Shown here one piece after another: positions 20,190 through 29,272 of a stretch of 64,000 bases of DNA (the first letter of the stretch is position 1; each line of letters opens with the position of its first letter). A program made the position numbers and the translations under genes. The DNA is taken from NCBI RefSeq assembly GCF_002860405.1, contig NZ_NMWV01000023.1:62001-126000 (forward strand), written 5' to 3'. The DNA is from Bifidobacterium imperatoris. Its GTDB lineage: Bacteria > Actinomycetota > Actinomycetes > Actinomycetales > Bifidobacteriaceae. The notes beneath the pieces are model-generated. The model ran no database searches, was not told where the DNA came from, and saw nothing but the letters and a program-made list of their open reading frames with translations.

Positions 20190-21425
20190 CTACTTTCCTT
20201 GCTCCGTCAGGTATTCCAACGGATTGTCGATGAACCTGCGCAGCCCCAGCTCCGCGGCACCGTACATCGAGGGATGCTGCGCCACCGGCGGCACGCAGAC
20301 GCGAACCTGGATAGCCGGATAGCCCAGAATCTCCGAACGCAGTCGCCCTTCGAGCACATTGCCCAGCTCGTCTCCGAAATGCGACCACAATCCACCGAGC
20401 AGCACCGTGTCGACATCCGTCAGATTCACTGCGGAGGCGATGGCGGAAACCAGTGCGTCAACGGCCTTGTCCACCACTTTGGCGGCCACCTCGTCTCCGG
20501 ACCGCCAGCGGTTCAGGAAGGATTCGATGGCCTTGGCACTGGCGGCCTCATCGCCTTGGGCGATCCCGGCAGCCTCCACCAAGGCGCGTCGGCCGGCGAA
20601 CACCTCCAGACAACCGTGGCGGCCGCACCGGCACAGCGGACCGTCCATCGCCACGGACACATGGCCGATCTCTCCGGCGAAACCGTGGGAGCCGGTCACC
20701 ACAGCACCGTCACGCACCACAGCGCCACCGATGCCGACGTCGGTCGACAGGTAGATGAACGAATCGGTGCGGTTCACCACGTTCAGGAAATCGGCCCGTA
20801 CGGTGGCGTAACCGGGAATCTGCGCAATGGCGGCCATCATGGCCTCGTTGCCGGCCACGGCGTCGAGCCTGCGCACGATATTGAAGCGGCTCAGATCCAC
20901 GTTCTCCCAGCCGAGGTTGCGCGCCACGAGCAGCCGCATGTCGTCGGTCACGATGCCCGGTAGGGCAAGCCCCGCCCCCACGACGTTGTATCCTTTGCGC
21001 TTCAGCTTGCGCTCCAGCGGGAAGGTCATCGCATCGAGTTTGGCGAAGATCTCATTGGGGTCGGTGTCGGTCATGTCTTCATCGACCCATTCCTTGCCCT
21101 GAGTGTCGCCGTTGAGGTCGAGCGCGAGGCAACCGTATCCATCGGTATTGATCTGCAGGCCGATGCCGGCCACGCTTCCGCCACGGATGGTCAGCGGCGT
21201 GCTGGGTCTGCCGTAGGGGGAATTCGCCACCGGTTCGCCTTCGACCACGATGCCGTTGTCCAACAGCAGCGCGGACAGCAGCGACAGCGTCGCCTTGGTG
21301 AGTCCCGTCTCCTTGGCCAGATCGGCGCGGCTCATTGGCTTGTCTGCGCGAAGCATCGTGTCAAGCGTCACTGAAAGATTATGGTTGCGCAAATCCTCCT
21401 GATTGATTCTGCGTAGACCGCCCAT
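20190..21425 (-). CDS. xylR: ROK-family transcriptional repressor (XylR)
   Basis: The 411-aa protein has an N-terminal winged helix (MSRADLAKETGLTKATLSLL, about 31-50) and a ROK sugar-binding domain with VGIGGAVVRDGAVVTGSHGF, EIGHVSV and the zinc cluster CRCGRHGCLEVF. ROK repressors with this plan control xylose genes in Gram-positives and release DNA on binding xylose. It is transcribed away from xylB, with shared upstream repeats as likely operators. No membrane or secretion signal. Confidence 0.88.
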   Translation of the reverse strand: MGGLRRINQEDLRNHNLSVTLDTMLRADKPMSRADLAKETGLTKATLSLLSALLLDNGIVVEGEPVANSPYGRPSTPLTIRGGSVAGIGLQINTDGYGCLALDLNGDTQGKEWVDEDMTDTDPNEIFAKLDAMTFPLERKLKRKGYNVVGAGLALPGIVTDDMRLLVARNLGWENVDLSRFNIVRRLDAVAGNEAMMAAIAQIPGYATVRADFLNVVNRTDSFIYLSTDVGIGGAVVRDGAVVTGSHGFAGEIGHVSVAMDGPLCRCGRHGCLEVFAGRRALVEAAGIAQGDEAASAKAIESFLNRWRSGDEVAAKVVDKAVDALVSAIASAVNLTDVDTVLLGGLWSHFGDELGNVLEGRLRSEILGYPAIQVRVCVPPVAQHPSMYGAAELGLRRFIDNPLEYLTEQGK

Positions 21426-21742
21426 CGCGCATCATCTCCTCGCCGTTCATTCGCGCCGCATGCCACCGGACCGGTGCATTCCTTGGACGGAATCCCCCGA
21501 TTGCAGCGGCATGGGTTCGTTCATTATGCATTATGCGTCATCGGCACCGACCAGACATGCGTCATCACATGCTGCAGAGGCTTTCCGACGCGCCAATGCG
21601 CCATGAACACCATGTCACGAACACACTATAAGTTCATAACACACTATAGTTCATTCGTCTAACTTATTGGTACAATGATACCGGCACCATTCATTCAGGC
21701 GCGCCGGGCAGGCGCTCCAGCCTCGTCGAGGAGGAACAACTT
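21426..21742. promoter_or_regulatory. xylR-xylB divergent control region
   Basis: Two direct repeats, AACACACTATAAGTTCAT (21620-21637) and AACACACTATAGTTCAT (21638-21654), lie upstream of a probable xylB -10 TACAAT (21671-21676). The core TATAGTTCA occurs also in the xylA promoter. GAGGAGGAACAACTT is the xylB ribosome binding site. Nothing coding is seen in the remaining sequence. Confidence 0.65.
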
Positions 21743-23263
21743 ATGGCAACAATCCTGGTTGCGGGCATCGATACATCAACCCAATCCACCAAAGTGCGCA
21801 TCACCAACGCCGAAACCGGCGAATTGGTACGGTTCGGGCAGGCCAAGCACCCCGATGGCACTTCGGTGAACCCCGAGTTCTGGTGGAAGGCGTTCCTTCA
21901 GGCCGCCGAGCAGGCGGGCGGCTTGGACGACGTCTCTGCCCTCGCGGTCGGCGGCCAGCAGCACGGCATGGTGATTCTGGACAAGCAGGGCAACGTGATC
22001 CGCGACGCCATGCTGTGGAACGACACCAGCTCCGCCCCTCAAGCCGCCGCTTTGATCGAAAAGCTCGGCGAAGCGCCTGCAGAAGATGGCGAACCGGATG
22101 ACGTCACAGCCCGAGGCAAGCAGCGCTGGGTCAAGGCCGTCGGCTCCTCCCCCGTGGCCTCCTACACGCTGACCAAGGTGGCTTGGGTCGCCGAGAACGA
22201 GCCGGAGAACGCCAAGAAGATCGCCGCGATCTGCCTGCCGCACGACTGGCTGAGTTGGCGTATCGCCGGTTATGGCCCGGTGCCCGAAGGCGAGGACGCC
22301 CATCTCGAAGCGCTGTTCACCGACCGCTCGGACGCCTCCGGCACCATTTATTACGATGCCGCCCATAATGAATACCGCCGCGACCTGATCGCCATGGTGC
22401 TCGCCGCAGCCGAGGGCGATGAAGCGGCCAAGGCCCATGCCGAGTCCATCGTGCTGCCGCAGGTACTTGGCCCCACGCAGGCCGCACCGGTCAAGGCCTC
22501 CCCCGCCATCGCCGGCAAGGATATTGAAGGCGGCTGCATCCTCGGCCCCGGCGGCGGCGACAATGCCATGGCATCGCTGGGCCTTGGCATGGGCGTCGGC
22601 GACGTGTCCATATCGCTGGGCACCTCCGGCGTGGCCGCAGCCATCGCCGAGAACCCCGTCTATGACCTGACCGGCGCCGTGTCCGGCTTCGCCGACTGCA
22701 CCGGCCACTATCTGCCGCTGGCCTGCACCATCAACGGCTCGCGCATTCTGGACGCCGGCCGCGCGGCGCTCGGTGTGGATTACGACGAGCTGGCCGATCT
22801 GGCGTTCAAGTCCGAGCCGGGCGCAGGCGGCATCACGTTGGTGCCGTATTTCGACGGCGAGCGCACGCCGAACCGCCCGGATGCCACGGCGAGCCTGACC
22901 GGTCTGACCTTGCACAACACCACCAAGGAGAATCTGGCGCGCGCGTTCGTTGAGGGCCTGCTCTGCTCCCAGCGCGACTGCCTTGAGCTGATCCGTTCGC
23001 TCGGCGCCGAGATCAACCGCATTCTGCTGATCGGCGGCGGCGCAAAGTCCGTGGCGATTCGCACGCTGGCCCCCTCTATCCTCGGCATGGATGTGACCCG
23101 TCCCGCCACCGACGAGTATGTGGCCATCGGTGCTGCACGTCAGGCCGCATGGGTGCTTTCCGGCGAATCCGAGCCGTCGGCTTGGAAGCTCACCATCGAG
23201 GGCGTGGAAACCGGAGAGCCCACCGAAGCCGTGTACGCCACCTACGCCAAGGCACGTGGCTGA
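21743..23263 (+). CDS. xylB: Xylulokinase
   Basis: It phosphorylates D-xylulose to xylulose-5-phosphate, feeding the bifid phosphoketolase pathway. The 506-aa FGGY kinase has the N-terminal AGIDTSTQSTKVRI (phosphate 1), ALAVGGQQHGMVILD with MLWNDTSS (substrate side), GDVSISLGTSGVAAAI in the second lobe and RILLIGGGAKSVAIR (adenosine site). Full family length. It is separated from xylA by about 18 kb of xylan-degrading genes but shares an operator motif. Confidence 0.95.
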   Translation: MATILVAGIDTSTQSTKVRITNAETGELVRFGQAKHPDGTSVNPEFWWKAFLQAAEQAGGLDDVSALAVGGQQHGMVILDKQGNVIRDAMLWNDTSSAPQAAALIEKLGEAPAEDGEPDDVTARGKQRWVKAVGSSPVASYTLTKVAWVAENEPENAKKIAAICLPHDWLSWRIAGYGPVPEGEDAHLEALFTDRSDASGTIYYDAAHNEYRRDLIAMVLAAAEGDEAAKAHAESIVLPQVLGPTQAAPVKASPAIAGKDIEGGCILGPGGGDNAMASLGLGMGVGDVSISLGTSGVAAAIAENPVYDLTGAVSGFADCTGHYLPLACTINGSRILDAGRAALGVDYDELADLAFKSEPGAGGITLVPYFDGERTPNRPDATASLTGLTLHNTTKENLARAFVEGLLCSQRDCLELIRSLGAEINRILLIGGGAKSVAIRTLAPSILGMDVTRPATDEYVAIGAARQAAWVLSGESEPSAWKLTIEGVETGEPTEAVYATYAKARG

Positions 23264-23323
23264 ACCTGACTCGCAACGCTGATAACAACTGCTGATAACA
23301 ACTGAATAACGATTGCCCCACCG

Positions 23324-23397
23324 ATGCCGCCGAGTGAGTCCCTTTGCAGCAGCCATTCTCCGTGATGGCCTGCCGCAGAGGGTTCGCTCGGCGGCAT
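23324..23397 (+). terminator. Long hairpin after xylB
   Basis: ATGCCGCCGAG (23324-23334) pairs perfectly with CTCGGCGGCAT (23387-23397), and the loop has further pairing (CCCTTTGC with GCAGAGGG). A weak T content follows. Likely ends xylB transcription. Confidence 0.5.
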
Positions 23398-23465
23398 TGC
23401 CATATGCACAGAGTCAGGCGATGCGGCCTATAATCAAGTCATTTGGATAACGTCTGGAGAAATCG

Positions 23466-23795
23466 ATGAATGATCGCTCACGCATGATGACGTATGCCCT
23501 GGTCGCCATGGCATGCATCGTCTGGATCTGGCAGTCCGTCAAAGAAGCGGTATCGAACGGTACCGCATTGGGCACCACGACCATCATCTTCCTGGTGTGC
23601 ATCGGCATCGCCGCCGTCTATTGCATCGTCAGCGCATTGGTATTGTGGTGGCGCCAGCCCGGTAGGAATGACGAGGATTCCGCTAGCCAAGACAACGAAA
23701 AGAACACCCAAGCCGGAAGCGGAGCGGAAGACGGCAACGAAGAAGACAGGGCCAGCTCCGACATCTCCGATCACGCTTCCCGGCAGGAACACTAA
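23466..23795 (+). CDS. Small two-helix membrane protein, unknown
   Basis: The 109-aa protein has hydrophobic segments at about 8-23 (TYALVAMACIVWIWQS) and 37-62 (TTTIIFLVCIGIAAVYCIVS) and a highly charged C-terminal tail rich in D, E, N and Q. GGAGAAATCG precedes the ATG. No family recognised. It is followed by another membrane protein gene, 23 bases on. Confidence 0.7.
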   Translation: MNDRSRMMTYALVAMACIVWIWQSVKEAVSNGTALGTTTIIFLVCIGIAAVYCIVSALVLWWRQPGRNDEDSASQDNEKNTQAGSGAEDGNEEDRASSDISDHASRQEH

Positions 23796-23818
23796 ACGCA
23801 ATGGAGGCAACTGCAACC

Positions 23819-24148
23819 ATGTCAACCATCATCAGCATCGTTTTGGCCGTTGTCTGCATTCCATGCGGACTGTTTCTGGGACTGATCCCGATGAAGGCCA
23901 GCGAAGTGACCACCAAGCAATCCAAGGCGTCGCAGCTCATCAGCTTCGTCATCGCACTGGTATTCATCGGCCTGCTGGTCGCCGGCCACGATCTGGAGAC
24001 CTGGGGCATCGTCATCGGTCTGGTCATCGGCTTCGCCATCGGCAAGATTCCGCCGCTGCACGCGTGGGCGCTGGCCAAGTGGCCGTTCCTTGAGCCCAAG
24101 AAGCCCACCGCCGCGCCGAAGCGCGTGAAGAAAGCCAAGAAGAAGTAG
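23819..24148 (+). CDS. Small membrane protein, unknown
   Basis: The ATG at 23819 (MSTIISIVLAVVCIPCGLFL) follows GGAGG by 11 bases; an in-frame ATG at 23801 contains that same motif and has none of its own. The 109-aa product has three hydrophobic stretches and a lysine-rich tail (KRVKKAKKK). Probably co-transcribed with the preceding gene and ended by the hairpin at 24173. Confidence 0.68.
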   Translation: MSTIISIVLAVVCIPCGLFLGLIPMKASEVTTKQSKASQLISFVIALVFIGLLVAGHDLETWGIVIGLVIGFAIGKIPPLHAWALAKWPFLEPKKPTAAPKRVKKAKKK

Positions 24149-24172
24149 GCTTCTTCCTGTTTTATATATAAC

Positions 24173-24222
24173 AAGGCGTTATGCGCGTGGTTTCATGAGA
24201 TACCATGCGCATAACGCCTTTT
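24173..24222 (+). terminator. Rho-independent terminator
   Basis: AAGGCGTTATGCGCGTGG (24173-24190) pairs with CCATGCGCATAACGCCTT (24203-24220), one mismatch, followed by TT after the stem's own TT. It separates the rightward pair of membrane genes from the leftward gene beyond. Confidence 0.75.
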
Positions 24223-24293
24223 CGCATCTGAATTATTGCCGCACCCGCCACATCCTCATCCGAGACCGGCGCGAAGCAATACCTCGAGACAGT

Positions 24294-24485
24294 TCAGCAG
24301 GATTCCTCCGCTTCGAACAGCGCGAGGAACTTGGGCCTCCAGACATACCGGGTCGAGACAAGCACAAGGCCGGCGGCGGTGAGCACAGCACCGACCGGAG
24401 CTGCGATCGGCGCCACAAACAGCAGCACGACATAGACCACGGCAAGTACAGCGAGCGCGAACAGCAGCTTCTGATGAGCGTTCAT
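24294..24485 (-). CDS. Small two-helix membrane protein, unknown
   Basis: The 63-aa protein starts MNAHQKLLFALAVLAVVYVV and consists of two hydrophobic segments (about 8-28 and 31-47) followed by a polar end (RPKFLALFEAEESC). GGAGATAATGTC precedes the ATG. No family recognised; it is likely the tail end of, or independent from, the xylan operon. Confidence 0.65.
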   Translation of the reverse strand: MNAHQKLLFALAVLAVVYVVLLFVAPIAAPVGAVLTAAGLVLVSTRYVWRPKFLALFEAEESC

Positions 24486-24641
24486 GACATTATCTCCATT
24501 GACGTTGCAGGTGTTGCTTGAATGATCACGTATTTAGTTCGATGATTTAACCATATAGCATGATTGCAATCAACGCAAGCCGAAACGCCCTGCCGTCCAC
24601 CCGTATAATCCGGCAGACGGCAGTGAATCATTCGGCTATCA

Positions 24642-26414
24642 TCAGCGGCTGCAAATGACCCGGGCGCCTGCAAGGCATCCCACGAATCCTCCCGCCCACT
24701 CTGTACTTAGGAAACGCGCATCGCATTGTCCCAGCAGGCGAGCCTTCGAACCATCGGCATGGATGATCATCGCCACATCTCGATCAGCATTGTCGACGTC
24801 CGCAGCCGATACCCGACTGGCGAGAAATTGCAGACAGTTATTCCGCAAACGCACACCGAACCATTCTCCTGGTTCGGCATGTCCCAAATCCAACAGGGAT
24901 TCTTCGCCCCGATCAACAATGGATGCCTGCAGCCGGTCATCAACAAGTCTCATCGTCACGGCATGCGTAGAATCCTGATGCAGCATCAGCTCATGCCCCG
25001 GGCGAACCATAACCGCATAGTCCAGTGAATCCACGCGCATGAACCGATAGCCGTCACGTCCGCGGACGCTGACCGAGCGATTGTCTTCCGAACCGATACG
25101 TTCAGCGCAGATGTACGAGCCACGAGCATCATCCGTGGTTTTCCCCCTCCCCTGCACAAGAGAGTCCACGGCATGCAGCGAACCGTCGTCGTCCACAGTA
25201 ACGAAGATTACGTCCGGTAGACGTCCTAGACCGGGAGCGACCACCGGCCAACCGGGATCCGCAGCATCGTCCTGCTTGGTGGGGCCATTGCCCTCCAGCT
25301 TCCATGAAACAGGGTTACGCTCCCAAACAACCGGCGCGACGAATGTCTCCCTGCCCAGATAGCTGAATAACTCCCCTTGCTCAGCCCCGGGCGTTTCACG
25401 CACACCAAGGCAAGCGAGCAACCAGCCAGCCTGAGGATGGCACAGCAGATCGGCATGGCCCACACACTGAATCAGTTCGTCATTGCCCAGATGACGATGC
25501 GTAAGTATCGGATTCTTCTTGCACGCTTCGAACAGGCGATCATATTGCCCCACGACGCTGTGTTCGGTTTCGCGCGCCGGCTCGATCCATGTATCGCGAG
25601 CGGCAAGCTCACGCTCGAACCCATGAAGCGCCGCCGCAAATCCACGGGGCGCATAGGTGCGCATCATCATCTCGCTATGCTCGAAACTCGTGCCACCTTC
25701 GGCGGTCATCAGATACAGCCATTCACCCAAACGATACAGATGCGGCCCTTCAGCCCATACCGCGTTGACGCCATATCCACGCCAGATCACGGTTTTATGG
25801 CCTTGCAGCATCCATGTGTCTGGGTCGATGGGTTGCGTCCAAACCTCGGTTTGCCCCTCCCACTGCGGCTTGACCGCCGGACGGGTCTGTGTCCACCAGA
25901 CCGTGCCATCACTGTCTTCGAAGATATCCGGGTCGATGCCTTCCGCACCCGCAACCCAATACGGGCCATGCCATGGGCCCTCCAACGCATCCGACGTAAT
26001 CACGAAATTGCCTTGCGCGGCACGGCACTGTTCGATGTCTTCCGGCGCACATCCGGCGGCAAGCGCCTTCGGCTCGTTCACACGCGCCACAGTGCAAACA
26101 ATCGCATATCGCTTGCCGATGCGCCGAATGGTCGGCGCGTACAGGCCACCGGAATCCTCGACCCCGTCGATCAGCAGCCGATGGGCCATCGCAGCATCCA
26201 CCGCATCGCCAACATGTTCCCAAGACACCAGGTCCCGCGTCACATGAATAGGCAGCCCCGGCGTCAGCTCGAATGACGAGTTGACCAGCACGATTTCACC
26301 ACGCATGTCATCCCATATCCATGAGGGATCCGGATACATGCCCCGCAGCACCGGATTGGCTGCTATGCGCGGGCGCACGTCTGAAGACAATGATTGAAAT
26401 GTTTCGTTATGCAT
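24642..26414 (-). CDS. Intracellular GH43 glycosidase (xylosidase/arabinofuranosidase type)
   Basis: It should release xylose or arabinose from imported xylo-oligosaccharides by inversion. The 590-aa protein has the five-blade GH43 catalytic domain: general base candidate D29 in NPVLRGMYPDPSW, middle Asp in GIDPDIFEDSDG, and acid in WAEGPHLYRLGEWLYLM. A C-terminal beta-sandwich follows (from about 390). There is no signal peptide. AAAGG lies 11 bases before the ATG. It is the last enzyme of the leftward run from the ABC importer. Substrate cannot be fixed by sequence alone. Confidence 0.88.
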   Translation of the reverse strand: MHNETFQSLSSDVRPRIAANPVLRGMYPDPSWIWDDMRGEIVLVNSSFELTPGLPIHVTRDLVSWEHVGDAVDAAMAHRLLIDGVEDSGGLYAPTIRRIGKRYAIVCTVARVNEPKALAAGCAPEDIEQCRAAQGNFVITSDALEGPWHGPYWVAGAEGIDPDIFEDSDGTVWWTQTRPAVKPQWEGQTEVWTQPIDPDTWMLQGHKTVIWRGYGVNAVWAEGPHLYRLGEWLYLMTAEGGTSFEHSEMMMRTYAPRGFAAALHGFERELAARDTWIEPARETEHSVVGQYDRLFEACKKNPILTHRHLGNDELIQCVGHADLLCHPQAGWLLACLGVRETPGAEQGELFSYLGRETFVAPVVWERNPVSWKLEGNGPTKQDDAADPGWPVVAPGLGRLPDVIFVTVDDDGSLHAVDSLVQGRGKTTDDARGSYICAERIGSEDNRSVSVRGRDGYRFMRVDSLDYAVMVRPGHELMLHQDSTHAVTMRLVDDRLQASIVDRGEESLLDLGHAEPGEWFGVRLRNNCLQFLASRVSAADVDNADRDVAMIIHADGSKARLLGQCDARFLSTEWAGGFVGCLAGARVICSR

Positions 26415-26464
26415 ACAGATAGAACCTTTCTCTCATATCGACGTATGCGATGCTCTGTTCTCGT

Positions 26465-29242
26465 TTACAGCAATTCAGGTGTTGCTTCCGGCCCAAAGAA
26501 ACGAAAAGCGCTGAAGGCGGCCGAACCGCCGCATTCCTCGGTCGGCAGCAGAAACAGACCTATTCGACAGCCGATGAAGTAGTCCAGCGTGTAATACAGG
26601 GGGTGTATGCCGCCCAGACGCGTCCAGCATGGAATTGGTGATGCGGGATCCAAATACTCGAAAGCGACCTTGTCTTTCTTGTCGGTGAAGTCATAAATGG
26701 CTTTCAACACCACTGAAGAACCACGTAATTCCGCCGCATCATATTCGGTAGCGGGGCTGTCGTAATCACCATCGCCCCAGATGGACTCATCCGTACGAGG
26801 TTTGCCCTGCACACTCACTCTGAATACGCCGTCGCTGGCTTTGGTCACTGCAATGAACCGGTAATACCCCTGCACTGCCGCCAAACCTGCGAAGTCACCG
26901 GTCTTCAGCATGGAGGCGTCGACTGCAACCTCCGCCATGCACCGTGGACCGACTGTACGCTGTGTCAACGTATTCCAGGCATGGCTGAAACTCTGAGTCA
27001 CTGTGCCGCCGCGCAATAGCAATGAGCCAGGTTGATCAGTAACCGACCAAGCGTCACGATGAGGATTGTGGTTGAACTGCCAGAACGGCTTCAGCATACC
27101 GGACGAGACTTCACCATCCGCATTGGAGTCATAGAGGAAATCATCATCGCCGTTCAGCGGCTCATAGCATCGTTCCGCATCATTGGTTGGCGTATGTATT
27201 TCAAACGGAACTTTTCCGTTGATGCCAAGTACTGGAAAACCATCCTTTCCAAACCGCATCGGCATGATCGTAGGCACTCTGCCGACCGCTCCCCGATCAT
27301 GCATCATGAAGGCATACCATTGGCCGTCCGGCGTATCGACCATGCCGCCCTGAGCATCGCCCAGACCGTGGAATCCAAGATCGTCATCAAGGATCTCCCG
27401 TGATACAAACCGCCCGTCCAAAGCATCAGACATCAGACACACTTCGGTTTTGCGGTGCCCCCGTCTGTAATGGCAGGTCCATACGTAGTAACGGCCTCCA
27501 TGCTTGTAGATGTGGCTCCCTTCATAACCAAGATCGGATTCGGGATCGTCCTGTGCGATGACCCGATTGAGCCCTCCTGGCTTTGGCCGGCTCAGATCCG
27601 GCTCCAATTCCGTCAGATGCAGCTGCATATTGCCGTAGACGATATATACGCGGCCATCGTCGTCGTACAACACGCTGTTGTCATGGTAGAAGCCTTCAAT
27701 CACGCGCTTCGACCATGGGCCTGCCGGATCGGCGGCTTCCAGCACATATGTCTTCTGCGTATCGTTGGCGGTGAACACAATGGAGAACGTCCCATCGTGA
27801 TAACGCAACGAAGGCGCCCACATTCCGCAGCCGTACGCGTTACGCCCAGGCTCCTCCAGTCGTTCGGCAGCGGTGCTTTCAAGTTCGTCATAGGCATGCG
27901 CCACAAATTCCCAATGAATCAGATCAAAGGACCGAAGAATGTCGCACCCAGGCATAAGGAACATCGTGGTGGACGCCATGTAGTAGACGTCATTGACCCG
28001 AATAATGTCAGGATCCGGGAAATCACTGTATATGACCGGATTACGGCCGGCAATACCAGTCGCCGCGATGGTCCCTTTGGCGCCGCTCATATCCGCTCCC
28101 CGACACCATTCGAACCGATAGACGCCACTCAACGCCAGAACGGCAAAGGCATAGAGGAAATTGTCATAGTAACGACGATGTCCCACACGCATAGGCGTGT
28201 TCCACAACATATGAACCCAGACCCGCGCATTGGCCACAGCATCCGGTTCCGCCGAATGCATCGCCGCCAAAGACCCCTGGGCCGTAGCGGCAAGGAACCC
28301 GACCGGGTGCAGCACCCGCTCATCAATCGGAGTGCCATCCACCGCATATGCGCACGTACGATCGTGAGTCAGGAAGAAACGCTGCAATGCGGCAACACGA
28401 TCGCACAGTATCGGATCGGTGACGCCATTCCAGCTTGCATCCAGACCGATATTGGCTGCGGTCCGGTAGGCATCCGAAAAGAACCAATCATGCCGCCCGA
28501 ATCGTGCTTCGGTATGCGGCGTGCCATCATAGAGCGCATATTCAGGATTCATGCCGGTCCGGGCGTCACACGCCGCCTCCAGATATGCGCGACTTGCGGA
28601 AGCCGCCTCATGCCAGAATTCACGATCCTGTTCATCTGCATGCGCAGCGAATACTTCATAGAAATGTGGCAGATGATATGACGGATCACTCCATTCGGTT
28701 TCGGGAATGAACTTGATGAGCTTGTTGCCGGCATTCCACATCGGTTCGCCGGATTCGTCACGCCCTTTGTGCACGCAATAGTGCAATAGCTCACGAGCGC
28801 AGGCGGCGTAATCATAGATGCCATCACGGCTACCCCAACGGCGGTCGGCAAGGAACAGATCCATTGCGAAGTATTCCTCGCCATCCGGCGCCGGACCGTC
28901 CGCACGCTCGGAACCATCCGGCCGCACCGACCAGGAGAAGTAATGGGCGTGATGTCCGTCGGCCATGTACATGTACTTCATGACCCAGCCCCATAAACGG
29001 TCGAACACATCCTGTCGGTCGTATTGCACAGCGAGCATCATCGCATAGCTCATGCCTTCGGTGCGTACATCATTGTTGCCGGTGTCCATCACATAACCGA
29101 GGCCATCATCTGTCTGCCAATAGAATTTGTTCGGCCCCTCGAAAATCTCATGCCAGACCTGCGCCACACGCGCGTCGATCTGGCTGCGAGAGTATCCGCA
29201 TGTGGCGAACAGCGACTGCACCGCACCGTTGGTAGTCATCAC
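26465..29242 (-). CDS. GH8-GH43 fusion enzyme for xylo-oligosaccharides
   Basis: Residues 1-380 match reducing-end xylose-releasing exo-oligoxylanase of family GH8: NNDVRTEGMSYAMMLAVQ with acid candidate E62, PAPDGEEYFAMDLF, HDWFFSDAYRTAANIGLD. Residues 385-925 are a complete GH43 enzyme: PVIYSDFPDPDIIRV (base), HDNSVLYDDDG, YEGSHIYKHGGRYYVW (acid), then a C-terminal beta-sandwich. No signal peptide, so it acts in the cytoplasm on imported oligosaccharides. A strong internal ribosome binding site precedes M385, so the GH43 part may also be made alone. GGAGATCGTG precedes the first ATG. Confidence 0.9.
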   Translation of the reverse strand: MMTTNGAVQSLFATCGYSRSQIDARVAQVWHEIFEGPNKFYWQTDDGLGYVMDTGNNDVRTEGMSYAMMLAVQYDRQDVFDRLWGWVMKYMYMADGHHAHYFSWSVRPDGSERADGPAPDGEEYFAMDLFLADRRWGSRDGIYDYAACARELLHYCVHKGRDESGEPMWNAGNKLIKFIPETEWSDPSYHLPHFYEVFAAHADEQDREFWHEAASASRAYLEAACDARTGMNPEYALYDGTPHTEARFGRHDWFFSDAYRTAANIGLDASWNGVTDPILCDRVAALQRFFLTHDRTCAYAVDGTPIDERVLHPVGFLAATAQGSLAAMHSAEPDAVANARVWVHMLWNTPMRVGHRRYYDNFLYAFAVLALSGVYRFEWCRGADMSGAKGTIAATGIAGRNPVIYSDFPDPDIIRVNDVYYMASTTMFLMPGCDILRSFDLIHWEFVAHAYDELESTAAERLEEPGRNAYGCGMWAPSLRYHDGTFSIVFTANDTQKTYVLEAADPAGPWSKRVIEGFYHDNSVLYDDDGRVYIVYGNMQLHLTELEPDLSRPKPGGLNRVIAQDDPESDLGYEGSHIYKHGGRYYVWTCHYRRGHRKTEVCLMSDALDGRFVSREILDDDLGFHGLGDAQGGMVDTPDGQWYAFMMHDRGAVGRVPTIMPMRFGKDGFPVLGINGKVPFEIHTPTNDAERCYEPLNGDDDFLYDSNADGEVSSGMLKPFWQFNHNPHRDAWSVTDQPGSLLLRGGTVTQSFSHAWNTLTQRTVGPRCMAEVAVDASMLKTGDFAGLAAVQGYYRFIAVTKASDGVFRVSVQGKPRTDESIWGDGDYDSPATEYDAAELRGSSVVLKAIYDFTDKKDKVAFEYLDPASPIPCWTRLGGIHPLYYTLDYFIGCRIGLFLLPTEECGGSAAFSAFRFFGPEATPELL
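28088..28101 (-). promoter_or_regulatory. Internal ribosome binding site and ATG before the GH43 half
   Basis: On the coding strand GGGGAG (28101-28096) lies 5 bases before the ATG at 28090, in frame. Initiation would give a 541-aa GH43 enzyme. It suggests two adjacent genes that became fused by loss of the GH8 stop codon. Confidence 0.6.
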
Positions 29243-29272
29243 GATCTCCTTACCGTAACTTCCTTGTTGTTC

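Noticed and set aside
21776-23356. 526-codon minus-strand frame opposite xylB
   Set aside because: Shadow of the xylulokinase gene; no start signal and low-complexity composition.
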